Assembly: GCA_025210455.1 (NCBI GenBank) | Contig: JAOARQ010000046.1 | Location: forward strand, 1 to 64,000 | Origin: Pelagimonas sp. | GTDB lineage: Bacteria; Pseudomonadota; Alphaproteobacteria; Rhodobacterales; Rhodobacteraceae | DNA: 64,000 nucleotides | Direction of reading: 5' to 3' | Shown here: one piece after another, positions 33,862 through 42,741 of the stretch | How positions within the stretch are numbered: the first letter of the stretch is position 1 | Layout of the letters: every line of letters starts with the position of its first letter | Notes under the pieces: generated by a model | What the model was told of the DNA's origin: nothing | Database searches by the model: none | Seen by the model: the letters and a program-made list of their open reading frames with translations, nothing else | Program-made: the position numbers and the translations under genes

Positions 33862-34665
33862 ATGAACGACGTTGTCACCCTGCAGATTGAAAACCACATC
33901 GCCGAAGTCACCCTGAACCGCCCCGATAAGGTGAACGCGATGAACTGGGATGTCTTTGATGGGCTTTCCGCTATGGGCGAACGGTTGAAAGCCGAAAAAG
34001 GGCTGCGCGCGGTGATCCTAAGCGGCGCGGGCGGGAATTTTTCGTCGGGAATTGATCTGATGAGCCTGCAAGGGGATCTGTCCAGCAACGACGGATTTCG
34101 CAAACAGGGTTATGCGCTGGGCGAGGGCGAGATCGCCAATCGTTTTCAGAAGCCGGCCTATGTGTGGAAAGAACTGCAAGTCCCTGTGATCGCGGCGATT
34201 TCCGGGGTGTGCTATGGGGGCGGTCTTCAGGTGGCACTGGGGGCAGATATTCGGCTGGCCAGCGCTCAGGCACGGCTGTCGATCATGGAAATGAAATGGG
34301 GCATTGTGCCGGATATGGGGCTGACCACGGTCCTGCCGCGCCTCATGCGCATGGATCAGGTCAAAGATCTGGTCTGGAGCGGGCGCGTGATCAGTGGCTC
34401 TGAGGCCACTGATCTGGGCCTTGTCACCCGGCTGGCAGAGGATCCGCTGGCCTCCGCGCGTGATCTGGCCCTGGCCCTGACCAAGAAAAACCCTGATGCG
34501 GTGCGTCAGAGCAAAACCATGCTCGAAGCCTCATGGGCGGCCAGCCCGGCGCAGGCGCTGCGCATGGAGGTGGACGCTCAGGCCGAGGTGCTGGGCCTGC
34601 CCAATCAGATGGAAGCGGTCTTTGCCCAGTTGCAAAAGCGCGATCCCAAGTTTTCTGATAGCTAG
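33862..34665 (+). CDS. Enoyl-CoA hydratase/isomerase (crotonase) family protein
   Basis: 267 residues from the ATG at 33862; family similarity starts there (VTLQIENHIAEVTLNRPDKVNAM). The oxyanion-hole loops are visible: LSGAGGNFSSGIDLMSL (about residues 52-68) and AISGVCYGGGLQVALGADIRLA (about residues 110-131). The acid residues expected for hydratases fall near EMKWGIVPDMG (about residues 143-153); the arrangement MKWGIVPDMGLT resembles dienoyl-CoA isomerase or related members lacking one glutamate, so the exact reaction is open. The protein would act on acyl-CoA in beta-oxidation or a side path. Confidence 0.87.
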   Translation: MNDVVTLQIENHIAEVTLNRPDKVNAMNWDVFDGLSAMGERLKAEKGLRAVILSGAGGNFSSGIDLMSLQGDLSSNDGFRKQGYALGEGEIANRFQKPAYVWKELQVPVIAAISGVCYGGGLQVALGADIRLASAQARLSIMEMKWGIVPDMGLTTVLPRLMRMDQVKDLVWSGRVISGSEATDLGLVTRLAEDPLASARDLALALTKKNPDAVRQSKTMLEASWAASPAQALRMEVDAQAEVLGLPNQMEAVFAQLQKRDPKFSDS

Positions 34666-34744
34666 CGGCAGGATGCGATAATCTGCCCCGTCGCGCTGGC
34701 GGTCTGAAAGGCACATCTTCCATATGTGTTTGCAGGAGTCCGCC

Positions 34745-35158
34745 ATGCCCAACCCATTGGCCCGTTTTCCAGTCACCGAGGCGCAGATAGATCGTGTGAT
34801 GATCGGGTTTTATACCCGTGTGCGTCGCCACCCTGAACTTGGCCCGGTCTTTACCGCGCATATCGGCGATACCGATGCCGAATGGGATGAGCACATCGCC
34901 AAGATCACCCGTTTCTGGCGCAATGCCATTCTGCGTGATCCGGTCTATGATGGTAATCCGATGCAGGTTCACATGCAGGCGCAGGATGTCAAAGCGGCGC
35001 ATTTCACCCCCTGGCTGGGGCTGTTCAAAGAGGTTCTGCATCGCGAACTGCCCGAAGACATGGCGCAAGCCTGGCTGCTTTTGGCAGAACGGATTGCGCG
35101 CGGGTTCAAGATACAACTGCAAGATCGCGACGGCACCGGAATCCCAAGTCTAACCTGA
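34745..35158 (+). CDS. Group III truncated haemoglobin
   Basis: 137 residues. The truncated globin pattern is clear: FYTRVRRHPELGPVFTAHIG (helices B to E), WDEHIAKITRFWRNAILR, then NPMQVHMQAQDVKAAHFTPWLGLFKEVLHREL, in which the group III 'HF-x-x-W-L' motif occurs. Such proteins bind oxygen, nitric oxide or sulfide and are usually tied to stress or microaerobic metabolism. The start is ATG 34745 with AGGAG 6 bases upstream; the ATG at 34724 has none. The proximal histidine is probably that of QVHMQ or AAHF; I cannot decide without an alignment. Confidence 0.88.
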   Translation: MPNPLARFPVTEAQIDRVMIGFYTRVRRHPELGPVFTAHIGDTDAEWDEHIAKITRFWRNAILRDPVYDGNPMQVHMQAQDVKAAHFTPWLGLFKEVLHRELPEDMAQAWLLLAERIARGFKIQLQDRDGTGIPSLT

Positions 35159-35160
35159 GC

Positions 35161-35607
35161 TTACGCCACCTTTCGCGTTGGATCCGCCTGCGCCTTGTGG
35201 CGGGCAAAGCGCTTTTCAATGCTGGGACCATCTTCCCAGAGGTTGTCATAAAGCTGCGGTCTGTCTTCCAGCCAGTCTGGTATGTCTGCGTCTTTGACCA
35301 GATGATCGGGATGGGCCAGATCGGCCGCCCGGTCTGAGCGGGCTTTGGCAAGCCGCAACAGGATTGCGGGAATGCCCATGACGATCCAAAAGCACTGGAT
35401 CAGGGCCGATGCCAGATTGAAATCCTGCGTCAGCGACAGCAGCACCAGCGAGGCCGCCAGAACGCAGCCCACAAAGTATAAGATGTTGTCGCTGCTCAGA
35501 AGGCGCAGCGCGATACTGGCGTAAAGTAAGACGTAGATTACAAACCCCAGCACGCCAAGCGCGCGCAAAAGGTTCGCCCCCACGATATGGGCGAAAAAGT
35601 CGGTCAT
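35161..35607 (-). CDS. Small membrane protein, CBU_0592-like N-terminal domain
   Basis: 148 residues. Three hydrophobic helices (about residues 14-34, 40-58 and 63-82, with SDNILYFVGCVLAASLVLLSL) form a domain like the short CBU_0592-type membrane proteins, followed by a charged cytoplasmic tail (about residues 90-148) rich in D, R and K with WLEDRPQLYDNLWEDGPSIEKRF. The function is unknown. It is convergent with the truncated haemoglobin gene (2 bases between the stops) and has a 140-base upstream region shared with the DUF2269 gene terminus. Confidence 0.6.
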   Translation of the reverse strand: MTDFFAHIVGANLLRALGVLGFVIYVLLYASIALRLLSSDNILYFVGCVLAASLVLLSLTQDFNLASALIQCFWIVMGIPAILLRLAKARSDRAADLAHPDHLVKDADIPDWLEDRPQLYDNLWEDGPSIEKRFARHKAQADPTRKVA

Positions 35608-35747
35608 TGAGTGTCCTATGGGCCGTTGAAATCAGCCACTTTGAAAAAATAGTCTGTAATATGTGACGTAGCGTACACTGCGTGAACACAACGGCAAAGT
35701 CTGGAATCCCGGATACGGTCAGCGCGTGTGGTGGGGAATTCCCGCTC

Positions 35748-36230
35748 CTACAGGCTGGGGCGGGTGATCATCAGCCATAAAATCCCGACCACGGCAAAAA
35801 AGGCGGGAAAACCGCAGGCAAACCAGATGCGGTACAGTTTGAAATAGCGCTGGGGCAAGGCTGTCGCCTGCGTTGCGGCCTCATGGGCCATGTCGCGCAG
35901 TTGGATCTGAATCCAGACCACAGGCAGCCAGAAGGCCCCGGTCAGCACATATAGCGCCAAAGACAGCAGGATCCATGGCTCAGACAGATCCCACCCCAGC
36001 GCGCGTGCTAAAAGCCAGCCGGTGATTGGCTGTACAACTACAGCGGTGGCGGTAAAGATCGTATCAGCCAGCACAACCACGCTGGCGGTATGGGCGATTA
36101 GTTTTGCATCTTTGGTGCGATGCGCCATGACCATGAAAAAGGCGATGCCCGCGCCAGTGCCAAACAGCACACAGGCCCCGATGATATGCAGCCAGCGCAG
36201 CAGGAACTCTGGCTCTAAGGTCTCTAACAT
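35748..36230 (-). CDS. DUF2269 family membrane protein
   Basis: 160 residues with four membrane helices (about residues 14-34, 45-67, 78-99 and 130-155). The sequence RWLHIIGACVLFGTGAGIAFFM, the conserved VVQPITGWLLARALGW and the terminal GFPAFFAVVGILWLMI match DUF2269 proteins as I know them. The start overlaps the stop of the SDR-DoxX gene by one base, so the two are cotranslated. The neighbour's DoxX-like membrane domain suggests that the two proteins sit in the same membrane complex. The activity is unknown. Confidence 0.78.
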   Translation of the reverse strand: MLETLEPEFLLRWLHIIGACVLFGTGAGIAFFMVMAHRTKDAKLIAHTASVVVLADTIFTATAVVVQPITGWLLARALGWDLSEPWILLSLALYVLTGAFWLPVVWIQIQLRDMAHEAATQATALPQRYFKLYRIWFACGFPAFFAVVGILWLMITRPSL

Positions 36231-37519
36231 CAGCGGCGTTCCAACAGGCTGTGGGTGATTGCAGCCAGCCCAACAGCAGGCAAGACTTTGACCAGCGGTC
36301 CAAGGGGATCAAGCCACATATCTGGGGTCACGACGCTGGCCATTTTCAGATAGAGCAGGCTGACAGCGATCATCCCCAGACAGGCGCGTTGCGCCGTGGT
36401 CCGATAAAGGATCGCACATCCCAGCGCCAGATCAACCGCAGACCAGAACAGCACCGACAGGCGCGAGAGGGGGGCAGGCCAGCCGGCCGCTTGCAGATGG
36501 GCGCTGGCGGCCTCAAGGCTGATCACCCCGATCATACCAGACACCATCCAAAACAGCGCAAGAAGTGTCACAGCGATGGGCATCATCAAAGCCATGCGGG
36601 CGCTTTGGCGGTGCTCGGTCCCCAGATGAAGGGTGTGCAGGATTTTGGGTAGATCCGGCAGTGGTCCGTGCTGCGCGCGCCATGCGGTCGGATCGCCGCG
36701 CACCCCGTCTTGCAAGGTTGTCAGGGTGGTGCTGCGCAGGGGGCTGCGCCATCCCAGATGCCCCAAGCCATCGGCCAGCCTGCCGATGATCCGCACAGCC
36801 CAATCCGGCAGCGTGATTTCCATGCAGGCAGGGGGCAGGCCCAGGGCGCGGCGATGTGCGGCCACAACCTGAGACAAGCTATGCGGCTGATCTTCGACCA
36901 GATCATAAACCTGCCCAGCGGGCAGCGCGCCATGCAGCGCCTGTAAAACCGCCTGCGCCACGTCCCTTGCGCTGACGCATTGGATCTGCGCCTGCGCCAT
37001 GGCGAGCGGCTGGACCAAGGGAACGCTGGCCAGCATCCGCAGCAGGGTTGATCCGCCATAGCTGCTTTGTGCCAGCACAAGACCGGGGCGCAGCACTATG
37101 GCTTGTGCGCCTGAGGCCAAAAGCGCCGAGTCACCCTGCGCTTTGCTGCGCATGAAATAGGTGCTGGCCTCGGCACTGGCCCCAGCAGCTGAAATCTGCA
37201 CAATCTGAATGCCGCGCTGGGCGCAGGCCTGGCCAAGGGCCTGCATGGCCGTCACATGCAGCGCCTGCAGGTTATCATCTGGTCCATCCTGCAAAGCGCC
37301 AGAACAGTTCACAACCGCATCAAAGCCTTCAAGGACTTCCCAGTTCTGGGGCGAGGTCAGCTGCGAAACATCCGCATGGTGAAACGGCAGATCCGGCAGG
37401 ACACGCGCAGCAACGCTGGCAGAGCGCCCCAGCACGGTGACCTCATGGCCTTCAGCCAGCAGCGCGCGGCAGATTTCCGAGCCGATCAAGCCATAGCCGC
37501 CCGGAACCAGAACCCGCAT
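36230..37519 (-). CDS. SDR (NAD(P)-binding epimerase-like) fused to DoxX-like membrane domain
   Basis: 429 residues. Residues 1-290 form an atypical SDR domain: VLVPGGYGLIGSEICRALL (Rossmann motif G-G-x-G-x-x-G), VVNCSGALQDG, VQISAAGASAEASTYFMRSKAQGD, in which the usual Y-x-x-x-K reads YFMRSK, and LRPGLVLA. From about residue 305 there are four hydrophobic helices (SARMALMMPIAVTLLALFWMVSGMIG ... VLPAVGLAAITHSLLE), the DoxX-like region. The fusion is a known arrangement in proteobacteria, but its substrate is not established. The product would be membrane-bound with the SDR in the cytoplasm. It overlaps the DUF2269 gene by one base and the TIGR01620 gene by one base. Confidence 0.82.
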   Translation of the reverse strand: MRVLVPGGYGLIGSEICRALLAEGHEVTVLGRSASVAARVLPDLPFHHADVSQLTSPQNWEVLEGFDAVVNCSGALQDGPDDNLQALHVTAMQALGQACAQRGIQIVQISAAGASAEASTYFMRSKAQGDSALLASGAQAIVLRPGLVLAQSSYGGSTLLRMLASVPLVQPLAMAQAQIQCVSARDVAQAVLQALHGALPAGQVYDLVEDQPHSLSQVVAAHRRALGLPPACMEITLPDWAVRIIGRLADGLGHLGWRSPLRSTTLTTLQDGVRGDPTAWRAQHGPLPDLPKILHTLHLGTEHRQSARMALMMPIAVTLLALFWMVSGMIGVISLEAASAHLQAAGWPAPLSRLSVLFWSAVDLALGCAILYRTTAQRACLGMIAVSLLYLKMASVVTPDMWLDPLGPLVKVLPAVGLAAITHSLLERR

Positions 37520-38523
37520 CAGGGCTTATCGCTTTGAAACAATCCGGTGAGCGCGGTGCGCACAATGGCGCTGGCGGTGGGACGTTTGCCTTCGCCAAAG
37601 GGCAGGGGGCGGCAGACCTCCATGGCGGCAACGCCGACTCGCGCCGTCAGAGCACCATTGACCATGCCTTCGCCAAAGCGGCGCGACAGCTTGCCCAGCA
37701 GGCCGCCACCCAGAATGGGTTCGAGCATATCATCCCCCACAGCCACGGCCCCGGTGGCCACCAGATGTGACATCACCGCCCGTGTCAGACGCCAGCTGCC
37801 CAAAGTGCCCGAGCGCCCGCCATAGATTTCCGCGATGCGGCGGATCATGCGCAGGTTGGCGGTCAGCGCGGCGCCCACATCGGCCAGCGCCAGCGGGACA
37901 AGCGCCGTAACGGTGGCCACCTGACGGGCCGCGGCTTCGACTTCGCGCTGGGCGGCCATATCCAGCGGGGCCATCAAGGTGGTCTCGGCATGTTGGAACA
38001 CACCGCTGGCATCAAAGATCTCATCGCGTTTTTCACGCAGGTTTTCACGGCCCCAACGGGTGTCTTCGCGCCCTTGATAGAGTTTGACCAGTGAATCGCT
38101 GACTTTGCGGGCCTGTGCAAGATCGTCTTCGGCCAGCGCGGTCTTGGCCTGATGATGCAGCGCATCCACGCGCGACAGGCGGGCAAAGGCGGCCAGCTCT
38201 TTGATGGCGATCAAAAGACAGACCAGCACAAACAGCGCGATCAACCCGCTGACCGCCCAGCCAAGCAGGGGATTGCTGGCGATCAACGCGGTGACATAGT
38301 TCCATGCCGCCAGCGAGACCAGCGTGGTGATCAGAGCCAGCAAGAGCCGCCAGAACCATTTCGCCAGTTGCGATGGCTGATGTGCGCCCAGACTGGCCAC
38401 TGTCATCATCGCCTGCCCCTTGGGGTCTGGCTGGGTCAGATCTGGAACGGGCGGAGCTTCGGCGGGGCTGGGGGCGCTTTCGTCATCCAGCGAAATCAGA
38501 ACCGGGCCATTTGGGGTGTTCAT
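37519..38523 (-). CDS. TIGR01620 family membrane protein (YcjF-like, DUF697)
   Basis: 334 residues. Two adjacent membrane helices (about residues 60-82 and 92-115, LLALITTLVSLAAWNYVTALIA and VSGLIALFVLVCLLIAIKELAAF) followed by a helical DUF697 domain with GAALTANLRMIRRIAEIYGGRSGTLGSWRLTRAVMSHLVATGAVAVGDDML. These proteins accompany YcjX GTPase-like proteins in the envelope-stress ycjXF pair. Here a GNAT gene sits between the two, all overlapping by four bases, so the operon structure is preserved. The N-terminal 55 residues are acidic and disordered. Confidence 0.85.
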   Translation of the reverse strand: MNTPNGPVLISLDDESAPSPAEAPPVPDLTQPDPKGQAMMTVASLGAHQPSQLAKWFWRLLLALITTLVSLAAWNYVTALIASNPLLGWAVSGLIALFVLVCLLIAIKELAAFARLSRVDALHHQAKTALAEDDLAQARKVSDSLVKLYQGREDTRWGRENLREKRDEIFDASGVFQHAETTLMAPLDMAAQREVEAAARQVATVTALVPLALADVGAALTANLRMIRRIAEIYGGRSGTLGSWRLTRAVMSHLVATGAVAVGDDMLEPILGGGLLGKLSRRFGEGMVNGALTARVGVAAMEVCRPLPFGEGKRPTASAIVRTALTGLFQSDKP

Positions 38524-39017
38524 GGGGTTGTCCTTTCCATCAGGCCCTCATCCATCCCTTGCGGGCTGTCTTCGGGGGCTGCCCAGACATAGTGAATGTC
38601 GGGCAGGTTTTCATCGTTGCCTGCGCCATCTGTGCGGGCGGTTTCGCGAAATCCTTCGCGCTGGTAAAACCGCTGTGCGCCGCTGTTGGCCTGAAAGGTC
38701 CAGAGATCCAGCTGGCTGTGGTGGCTTTTGGCATGATCCAGCAATGCCTTGCCCAGACCGCGCCTGCGAAACTCTGGCGCAAGATAGAGCGCATGGACCC
38801 ACCCCCCATCGCAGGCCAGGAACCCGGCGATCCTATCGCCCTGCTGCGCGACGGTGACCCAGCCGCGATCAATCAATGTACCCATATGCGCCAGATCTTC
38901 GGCGCGGGTATGGATACGCGGCATCCAATCGGTGCCATCTATGAAGCCCGACAGGATTTCAGCCAAAGCCCCCGCATCGGTGGGGTGTGCGGCGCGCAGG
39001 TCCAGAGGCAGGGTCAT
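38520..39017 (-). CDS. GNAT-family acetyltransferase inserted in the ycjX-ycjF operon
   Basis: 165 residues. Acetyl-CoA loop in YLAPEFRRRGLGKALLDHAKS (about residues 96-116, RRRGLG), preceded by VAQQGDRIAGFLACDGGWVHAL and followed by LWTFQANSGAQRFYQREGF, which carries the tyrosine often used as general acid. The start overlaps the ycjX end by four bases (39014-39017) and its end overlaps the ycjF-like start by four bases (38520-38523), so the gene is translated as part of a tight unit. The substrate is unknown. Confidence 0.87.
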   Translation of the reverse strand: MTLPLDLRAAHPTDAGALAEILSGFIDGTDWMPRIHTRAEDLAHMGTLIDRGWVTVAQQGDRIAGFLACDGGWVHALYLAPEFRRRGLGKALLDHAKSHHSQLDLWTFQANSGAQRFYQREGFRETARTDGAGNDENLPDIHYVWAAPEDSPQGMDEGLMERTTP

Positions 39018-40429
39018 AGCCTGTCTCCGATCAGAAACTGCGCTGCGCGATCCAGCCGGATATGCGGCGGACCTTCGCCGGGTTTCAGCGAGAGCGGCGC
39101 GGGGGCAAAATTCATTACCTGATAATCCTGATCAAGCCAGCTGGCTGCGCCGTCACGCGCAGGGCCCAGCAGATGCGCAGGATCTTCGGGCAGCTCTCCG
39201 GGGTAAAACGCCGCCTGTTTGCCGCTGTCGAGCAGCGTGCCGCGCACACAGGGTAGCTCGCGCCCGTTGTGCGGCAGCATTTGTTCCGTGGTCGCCCGCA
39301 GCGCCGCCAGCGACAGGGCCTGCGTTTCTGCCCCGGCGAAATCTGCACGGTCGCGTGCGTCGCGGGTGAGCGCCTGCATGATCTGGGTTAGACGGGTATG
39401 CTGGGTGTGGTGCAGGTGATCGGCCTTGGTGGCTGCGAACAGGATCTTTTCCACCCGCTTGCCCAGCATCAGCTTGGACAAAAACGCATTCTGGCCGGGT
39501 CGAAAAGCCGCCAGCGTCTCGGCAAGTGTCTGGCGCAGATCTTCGACCGCCTGTGGCCCGGCATGAATTGCCCCCAGTGCGTCGACCAGCACCACCTGCC
39601 GGTCAATGCGCGAAAAGTGATCGCGGAAAAAGGGTTTCACGACGCGGGCCTTGTAGGCTTCAAAGCGGCGTTCGAATTCATGCCAAAGCGATTTGCGCCG
39701 GGCCTCTGGGTTGGGCGGCAGGGGCGCAAAGGTCAGCACGGGCGAGCCTTCCAGCTCGCCGGGCAGAATGAAACGGCCCGGCGAACAATCGGAAAACCCA
39801 GCTTTGCGCGCCGCGTGAAGCCCGGCGGTATAGCGCTGGGCCAGACGTTTGGCGGTGACCTCATCCAGCGCGGCCGCGCTGTCTTCGGCGGTGAGCTCGG
39901 CCAGAATGGCAGGCCCATCCGGGTGATGGGCCATGCGCGCCAGCATGGCGTCCGACCATTGGGCATAGCTTTTGTCCATCAACCCCAGATCCAGCAGCCA
40001 TTCGCCGGGATAATCAACAATATCCAGGTGCAGGGTGCGCGGCCCCTGAAAGCTGGACAGCAGCCCATTGGGCCGCAGCTTGAGCGACAACCGCAGTTCT
40101 GAAACTGCGCGGGTGCTTTCTGGCCAGTGGGGCGTGCGGGCGGTCAGAGCGCCCAGATGGGTTTCGTAATCAAACCGGGGCAGGGTGTCATCGGGCTGCG
40201 GTTGCAAAAAGCTGCTCAGGATCCGACCCTCGGATTGCGCCACCAGCTGTGGCATCCGGCCTCGATCCAGCAGGTTGGCCACCAGCGACGTAATGAATAC
40301 GGTCTTTCCTGCCCGCGCCAACCCGGTGACGCCGATGCGCAGGGTGGGTTCCAGAAAGCTTTCCGACACCGCGCCGGTGACGTTTTCGACGCTGCGCACC
40401 ACGCTGTCTGCCAAGGATGAAATGACCAA
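39014..40429 (-). CDS. ycjX: YcjX-family GTPase-like protein (DUF463)
   Basis: 471 residues from a TTG at 40429, preceded by GGGGG; the family length is about 465-485. P-loop GLARAGKTVFITSLV (about residues 26-40), DIVDYPGEWLLDLGLM (about residues 132-147, a Walker-B-like element with DYPGEW typical of the family) and a guanine-recognition-like AATKADHLH (about residues 340-348). YcjX proteins are phage-shock-linked GTPases attached to the inner membrane. The frame continues upstream to an ATG at 40552, but that would overlap the divergent truA start, so the TTG is preferred; other TTG and GTG codons follow closely. A short GNAT gene follows. Confidence 0.83.
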   Translation of the reverse strand: MVISSLADSVVRSVENVTGAVSESFLEPTLRIGVTGLARAGKTVFITSLVANLLDRGRMPQLVAQSEGRILSSFLQPQPDDTLPRFDYETHLGALTARTPHWPESTRAVSELRLSLKLRPNGLLSSFQGPRTLHLDIVDYPGEWLLDLGLMDKSYAQWSDAMLARMAHHPDGPAILAELTAEDSAAALDEVTAKRLAQRYTAGLHAARKAGFSDCSPGRFILPGELEGSPVLTFAPLPPNPEARRKSLWHEFERRFEAYKARVVKPFFRDHFSRIDRQVVLVDALGAIHAGPQAVEDLRQTLAETLAAFRPGQNAFLSKLMLGKRVEKILFAATKADHLHHTQHTRLTQIMQALTRDARDRADFAGAETQALSLAALRATTEQMLPHNGRELPCVRGTLLDSGKQAAFYPGELPEDPAHLLGPARDGAASWLDQDYQVMNFAPAPLSLKPGEGPPHIRLDRAAQFLIGDRL

Positions 40430-40550
40430 ATCTGCCCCCAAAATCTCTTTGACAGAAAGATAGGCATGGGTTGCGCAAATCACCAGAGGGGAGCTTGCCG
40501 TCGCGCTTCCCCCATTGCGCGTTGTGCCGTGGCGCGCTATTGCCCGCCTC

Positions 40551-41318
40551 ATGCCCAGATATGCAATGCTCGTGGAATATGATGGCCGCCCCTTTGCGGG
40601 CTGGCAGCGTCAGGCGGATCAACCGTCTGTACAAGGCGCAATCGAAGCCGCCCTTGCGCGGCTAGAAAAGCGTGAGCACACCATTGCAGCCGCAGGGCGC
40701 ACCGATGCTGGGGTGCACGGGCGCGGGCAGGTGGCCCATTGCGATATGGAAAAGACATGGGATCCTTTCCGCCTGTCTGAAGCGCTAAACTACCATCTCA
40801 AACCAAATCCGGTGGCGATTTTGAAATGTGTCGCTGTCAGCGACGACTGGCATGCGCGCTTTTCCGCAACTGAGCGGCGCTATCTGTTTCGCCTGCTCAC
40901 CCGGCGCGCGCCGTCGACCCTTGAGGCGGGGCAGGTCTGGCGGGTGAACCATGATCTGGATGTCGAGGCCATGCGTGAAGGGGCGCAGCACCTGATCGGC
41001 CTGCATGATTTCACCACGTTCCGGTCAACCATGTGCCAATCGAATTCGCCGGTGAAAACCATCGACGAAATTCAGATCGACAAGGTCGAAGGGCTGGCTG
41101 GGACGGAAATTCAGTTTCGCCTGCGCGCGCGATCTTTCCTGCACAATCAGGTGCGATCGATCGTGGGCACATTGGAACGTGTGGGCGCCGGGGCCTGGGC
41201 CCCTGAACGGGTGAAAACCGCACTCGAGGCCGCAGATCGCGCGGCCTGCGGCCCTGTCTGCCCCCCGGATGGCTTGTATCTGACAGGGGTCAGCTATCCT
41301 GACAGACCGTTTGACTGA
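40551..41318 (+). CDS. truA: tRNA pseudouridine(38-40) synthase TruA
   Basis: 255 residues. The catalytic aspartate is in [17 protein letters not shown] (about residues 45-61, RTDAGVHG is the invariant motif). The conserved [21 protein letters not shown] and [17 protein letters not shown] segments are all present. The ATG at 40551 gives the common start [19 protein letters not shown]. It modifies positions 38 to 40 in the anticodon arm of several tRNAs. It is divergent from ycjX, with about 120 bases between the chosen starts. Confidence 0.95.
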   Translation: MPRYAMLVEYDGRPFAGWQRQADQPSVQGAIEAALARLEKREHTIAAAGRTDAGVHGRGQVAHCDMEKTWDPFRLSEALNYHLKPNPVAILKCVAVSDDWHARFSATERRYLFRLLTRRAPSTLEAGQVWRVNHDLDVEAMREGAQHLIGLHDFTTFRSTMCQSNSPVKTIDEIQIDKVEGLAGTEIQFRLRARSFLHNQVRSIVGTLERVGAGAWAPERVKTALEAADRAACGPVCPPDGLYLTGVSYPDRPFD

Positions 41319-41438
41319 CACCCTTCGCAATTTTTCGCCGTTAACCCCTTTGAACTGGATGTGAGAGCCAATTTCCGGTAGAATCACCCTCAGATCCGGA
41401 AAACCGGGCGATTTTTGAGGCAGCCGAGCGGTGCTCAC

Positions 41439-42605
41439 ATGACAGAAATGGTATACGGCGCAATCCCTGTACGGGATAGCGAACCGGTTTTGCCCAAATG
41501 GTGGCGGACCGTTGATAAATGGTCGTTGTCCTGCATCCTGATGCTTTTCGGGGTGGGGATCTTGCTGGGGCTTGCGGCGTCGGTGCCATTGGCGGAACGC
41601 AACGGGTTGCCCAATTTCCACTATGTGCAGCGGCAGCTGTTCTTTGGCGGCATGGCGATGGGGGTGATGCTGATCACCTCGATGATGTCACCGCAGATGG
41701 TGCGGCGACTGGCTATTCTGGGCTTTTTCGCAGCCTTTGTTGCGCTGGCCATGCTGCCGGTGCTGGGCACGGATTTTGGCAAAGGGGCGGTGCGCTGGTA
41801 TTCGCTGGGCTTTGCTTCGGTGCAGCCCTCCGAGTTTCTAAAGCCCATGTTTGTTATTGCCAGCGCCTGGCTGATGGCCGCCTCGATGGAGCTTGGCGGC
41901 CCGCCCGGCAAGATGTACAGCTTTGTCCTGATGGTGGCGATTGTCTTTATGCTGGCGATGCAGCCGGATTTCGGCCAGGCCAGTCTGGTGCTGTTTGGCT
42001 GGGGCGTCATGTGGTTTGTGGGCGGCGCACCTATGGCGCTGCTTTTGGGGCTGGCCGGGCTGGTCGTGGTGGGCGGCATGTTTGCCTATAACAACTCTGA
42101 CCACTTTGCCCGCCGCATCGATGGTTTTCTGGCGGCGGATGTCGATCCAAACACGCAACTTGGCTATGCGACCAATGCGATCCGCGAAGGAGGGTTCTTT
42201 GGCGTTGGCGTTGGCGAAGGTCAGGTGAAATGGAGCCTGCCTGACGCTCATACCGATTTCATCATCGCCGTCGCCGCCGAAGAATATGGTCTGGTGATGG
42301 TGCTGGCGATCATTCTTTTGTATGCCATCGTGGTGGTGCGCAGCTTTATCCGGCTGATGCGCGAACGCGATCCTTTCATTCGTTTTGCTGGCACCGGGCT
42401 GGCGGCGATGTTCGGCGTGCAGGCCATGATCAACATGGGCGTCGCAGTGCGTCTTTTGCCCGCCAAAGGCATGACATTGCCCTTTGTCAGCTACGGGGGA
42501 TCTTCGCTGATTGCCGGTGGTCTGGCGGTGGGGATGCTGCTGGCCTTTACCCGTTCACGCCCGCAAGGCGAGATCGACGATATCCTGCGCGCCCGCGTCA
42601 GGTGA
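41439..42605 (+). CDS. ftsW: FtsW/RodA/SpoVE-family lipid II polymerase, FtsW-like
   Basis: 388 residues with about ten membrane helices. SEDS-family marks: FGKGAVRWYSLGFASVQPSEFLKP (about residues 108-131), AVAAEEYGLV (about residues 273-282, with LPDAHTDFI just before it) and the terminal AKGMTLPFVSYGGSSLIAGGLAVGMLL, all of FtsW type. SEDS proteins make septal peptidoglycan with a class B penicillin-binding protein. The gene stands between truA and yajC, not in the murC-ftsQAZ cluster where it is usually found, and no PBP is adjacent. I use the ATG at 41439, not the TTG at 41415. It could be a second FtsW homologue. Confidence 0.82.
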   Translation: MTEMVYGAIPVRDSEPVLPKWWRTVDKWSLSCILMLFGVGILLGLAASVPLAERNGLPNFHYVQRQLFFGGMAMGVMLITSMMSPQMVRRLAILGFFAAFVALAMLPVLGTDFGKGAVRWYSLGFASVQPSEFLKPMFVIASAWLMAASMELGGPPGKMYSFVLMVAIVFMLAMQPDFGQASLVLFGWGVMWFVGGAPMALLLGLAGLVVVGGMFAYNNSDHFARRIDGFLAADVDPNTQLGYATNAIREGGFFGVGVGEGQVKWSLPDAHTDFIIAVAAEEYGLVMVLAIILLYAIVVVRSFIRLMRERDPFIRFAGTGLAAMFGVQAMINMGVAVRLLPAKGMTLPFVSYGGSSLIAGGLAVGMLLAFTRSRPQGEIDDILRARVR

Positions 42606-42612
42606 AAAACAC

Positions 42613-42654
42613 CGGATGCAAGGGGGGGCGCCCCGCCGCGCCACCTTGCATCCG
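42613..42654 (+). terminator. Hairpin after ftsW, possible terminator
   Basis: CGGATGCAAGG pairs perfectly with CCTTGCATCCG around a 20-base GC-rich loop. There is no T-tract (GCCCCTTTC follows), so termination is uncertain; it may be an mRNA-stabilising structure. Confidence 0.5.
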
Positions 42655-42741
42655 CCCCTTTCAGCGCATAGGTTCCGCCCGACACGCGCTGAGCTTTGCG
42701 ATCCTGTGATGCTCTGCCTTCTTTAAATTTCGGAGCCCACA

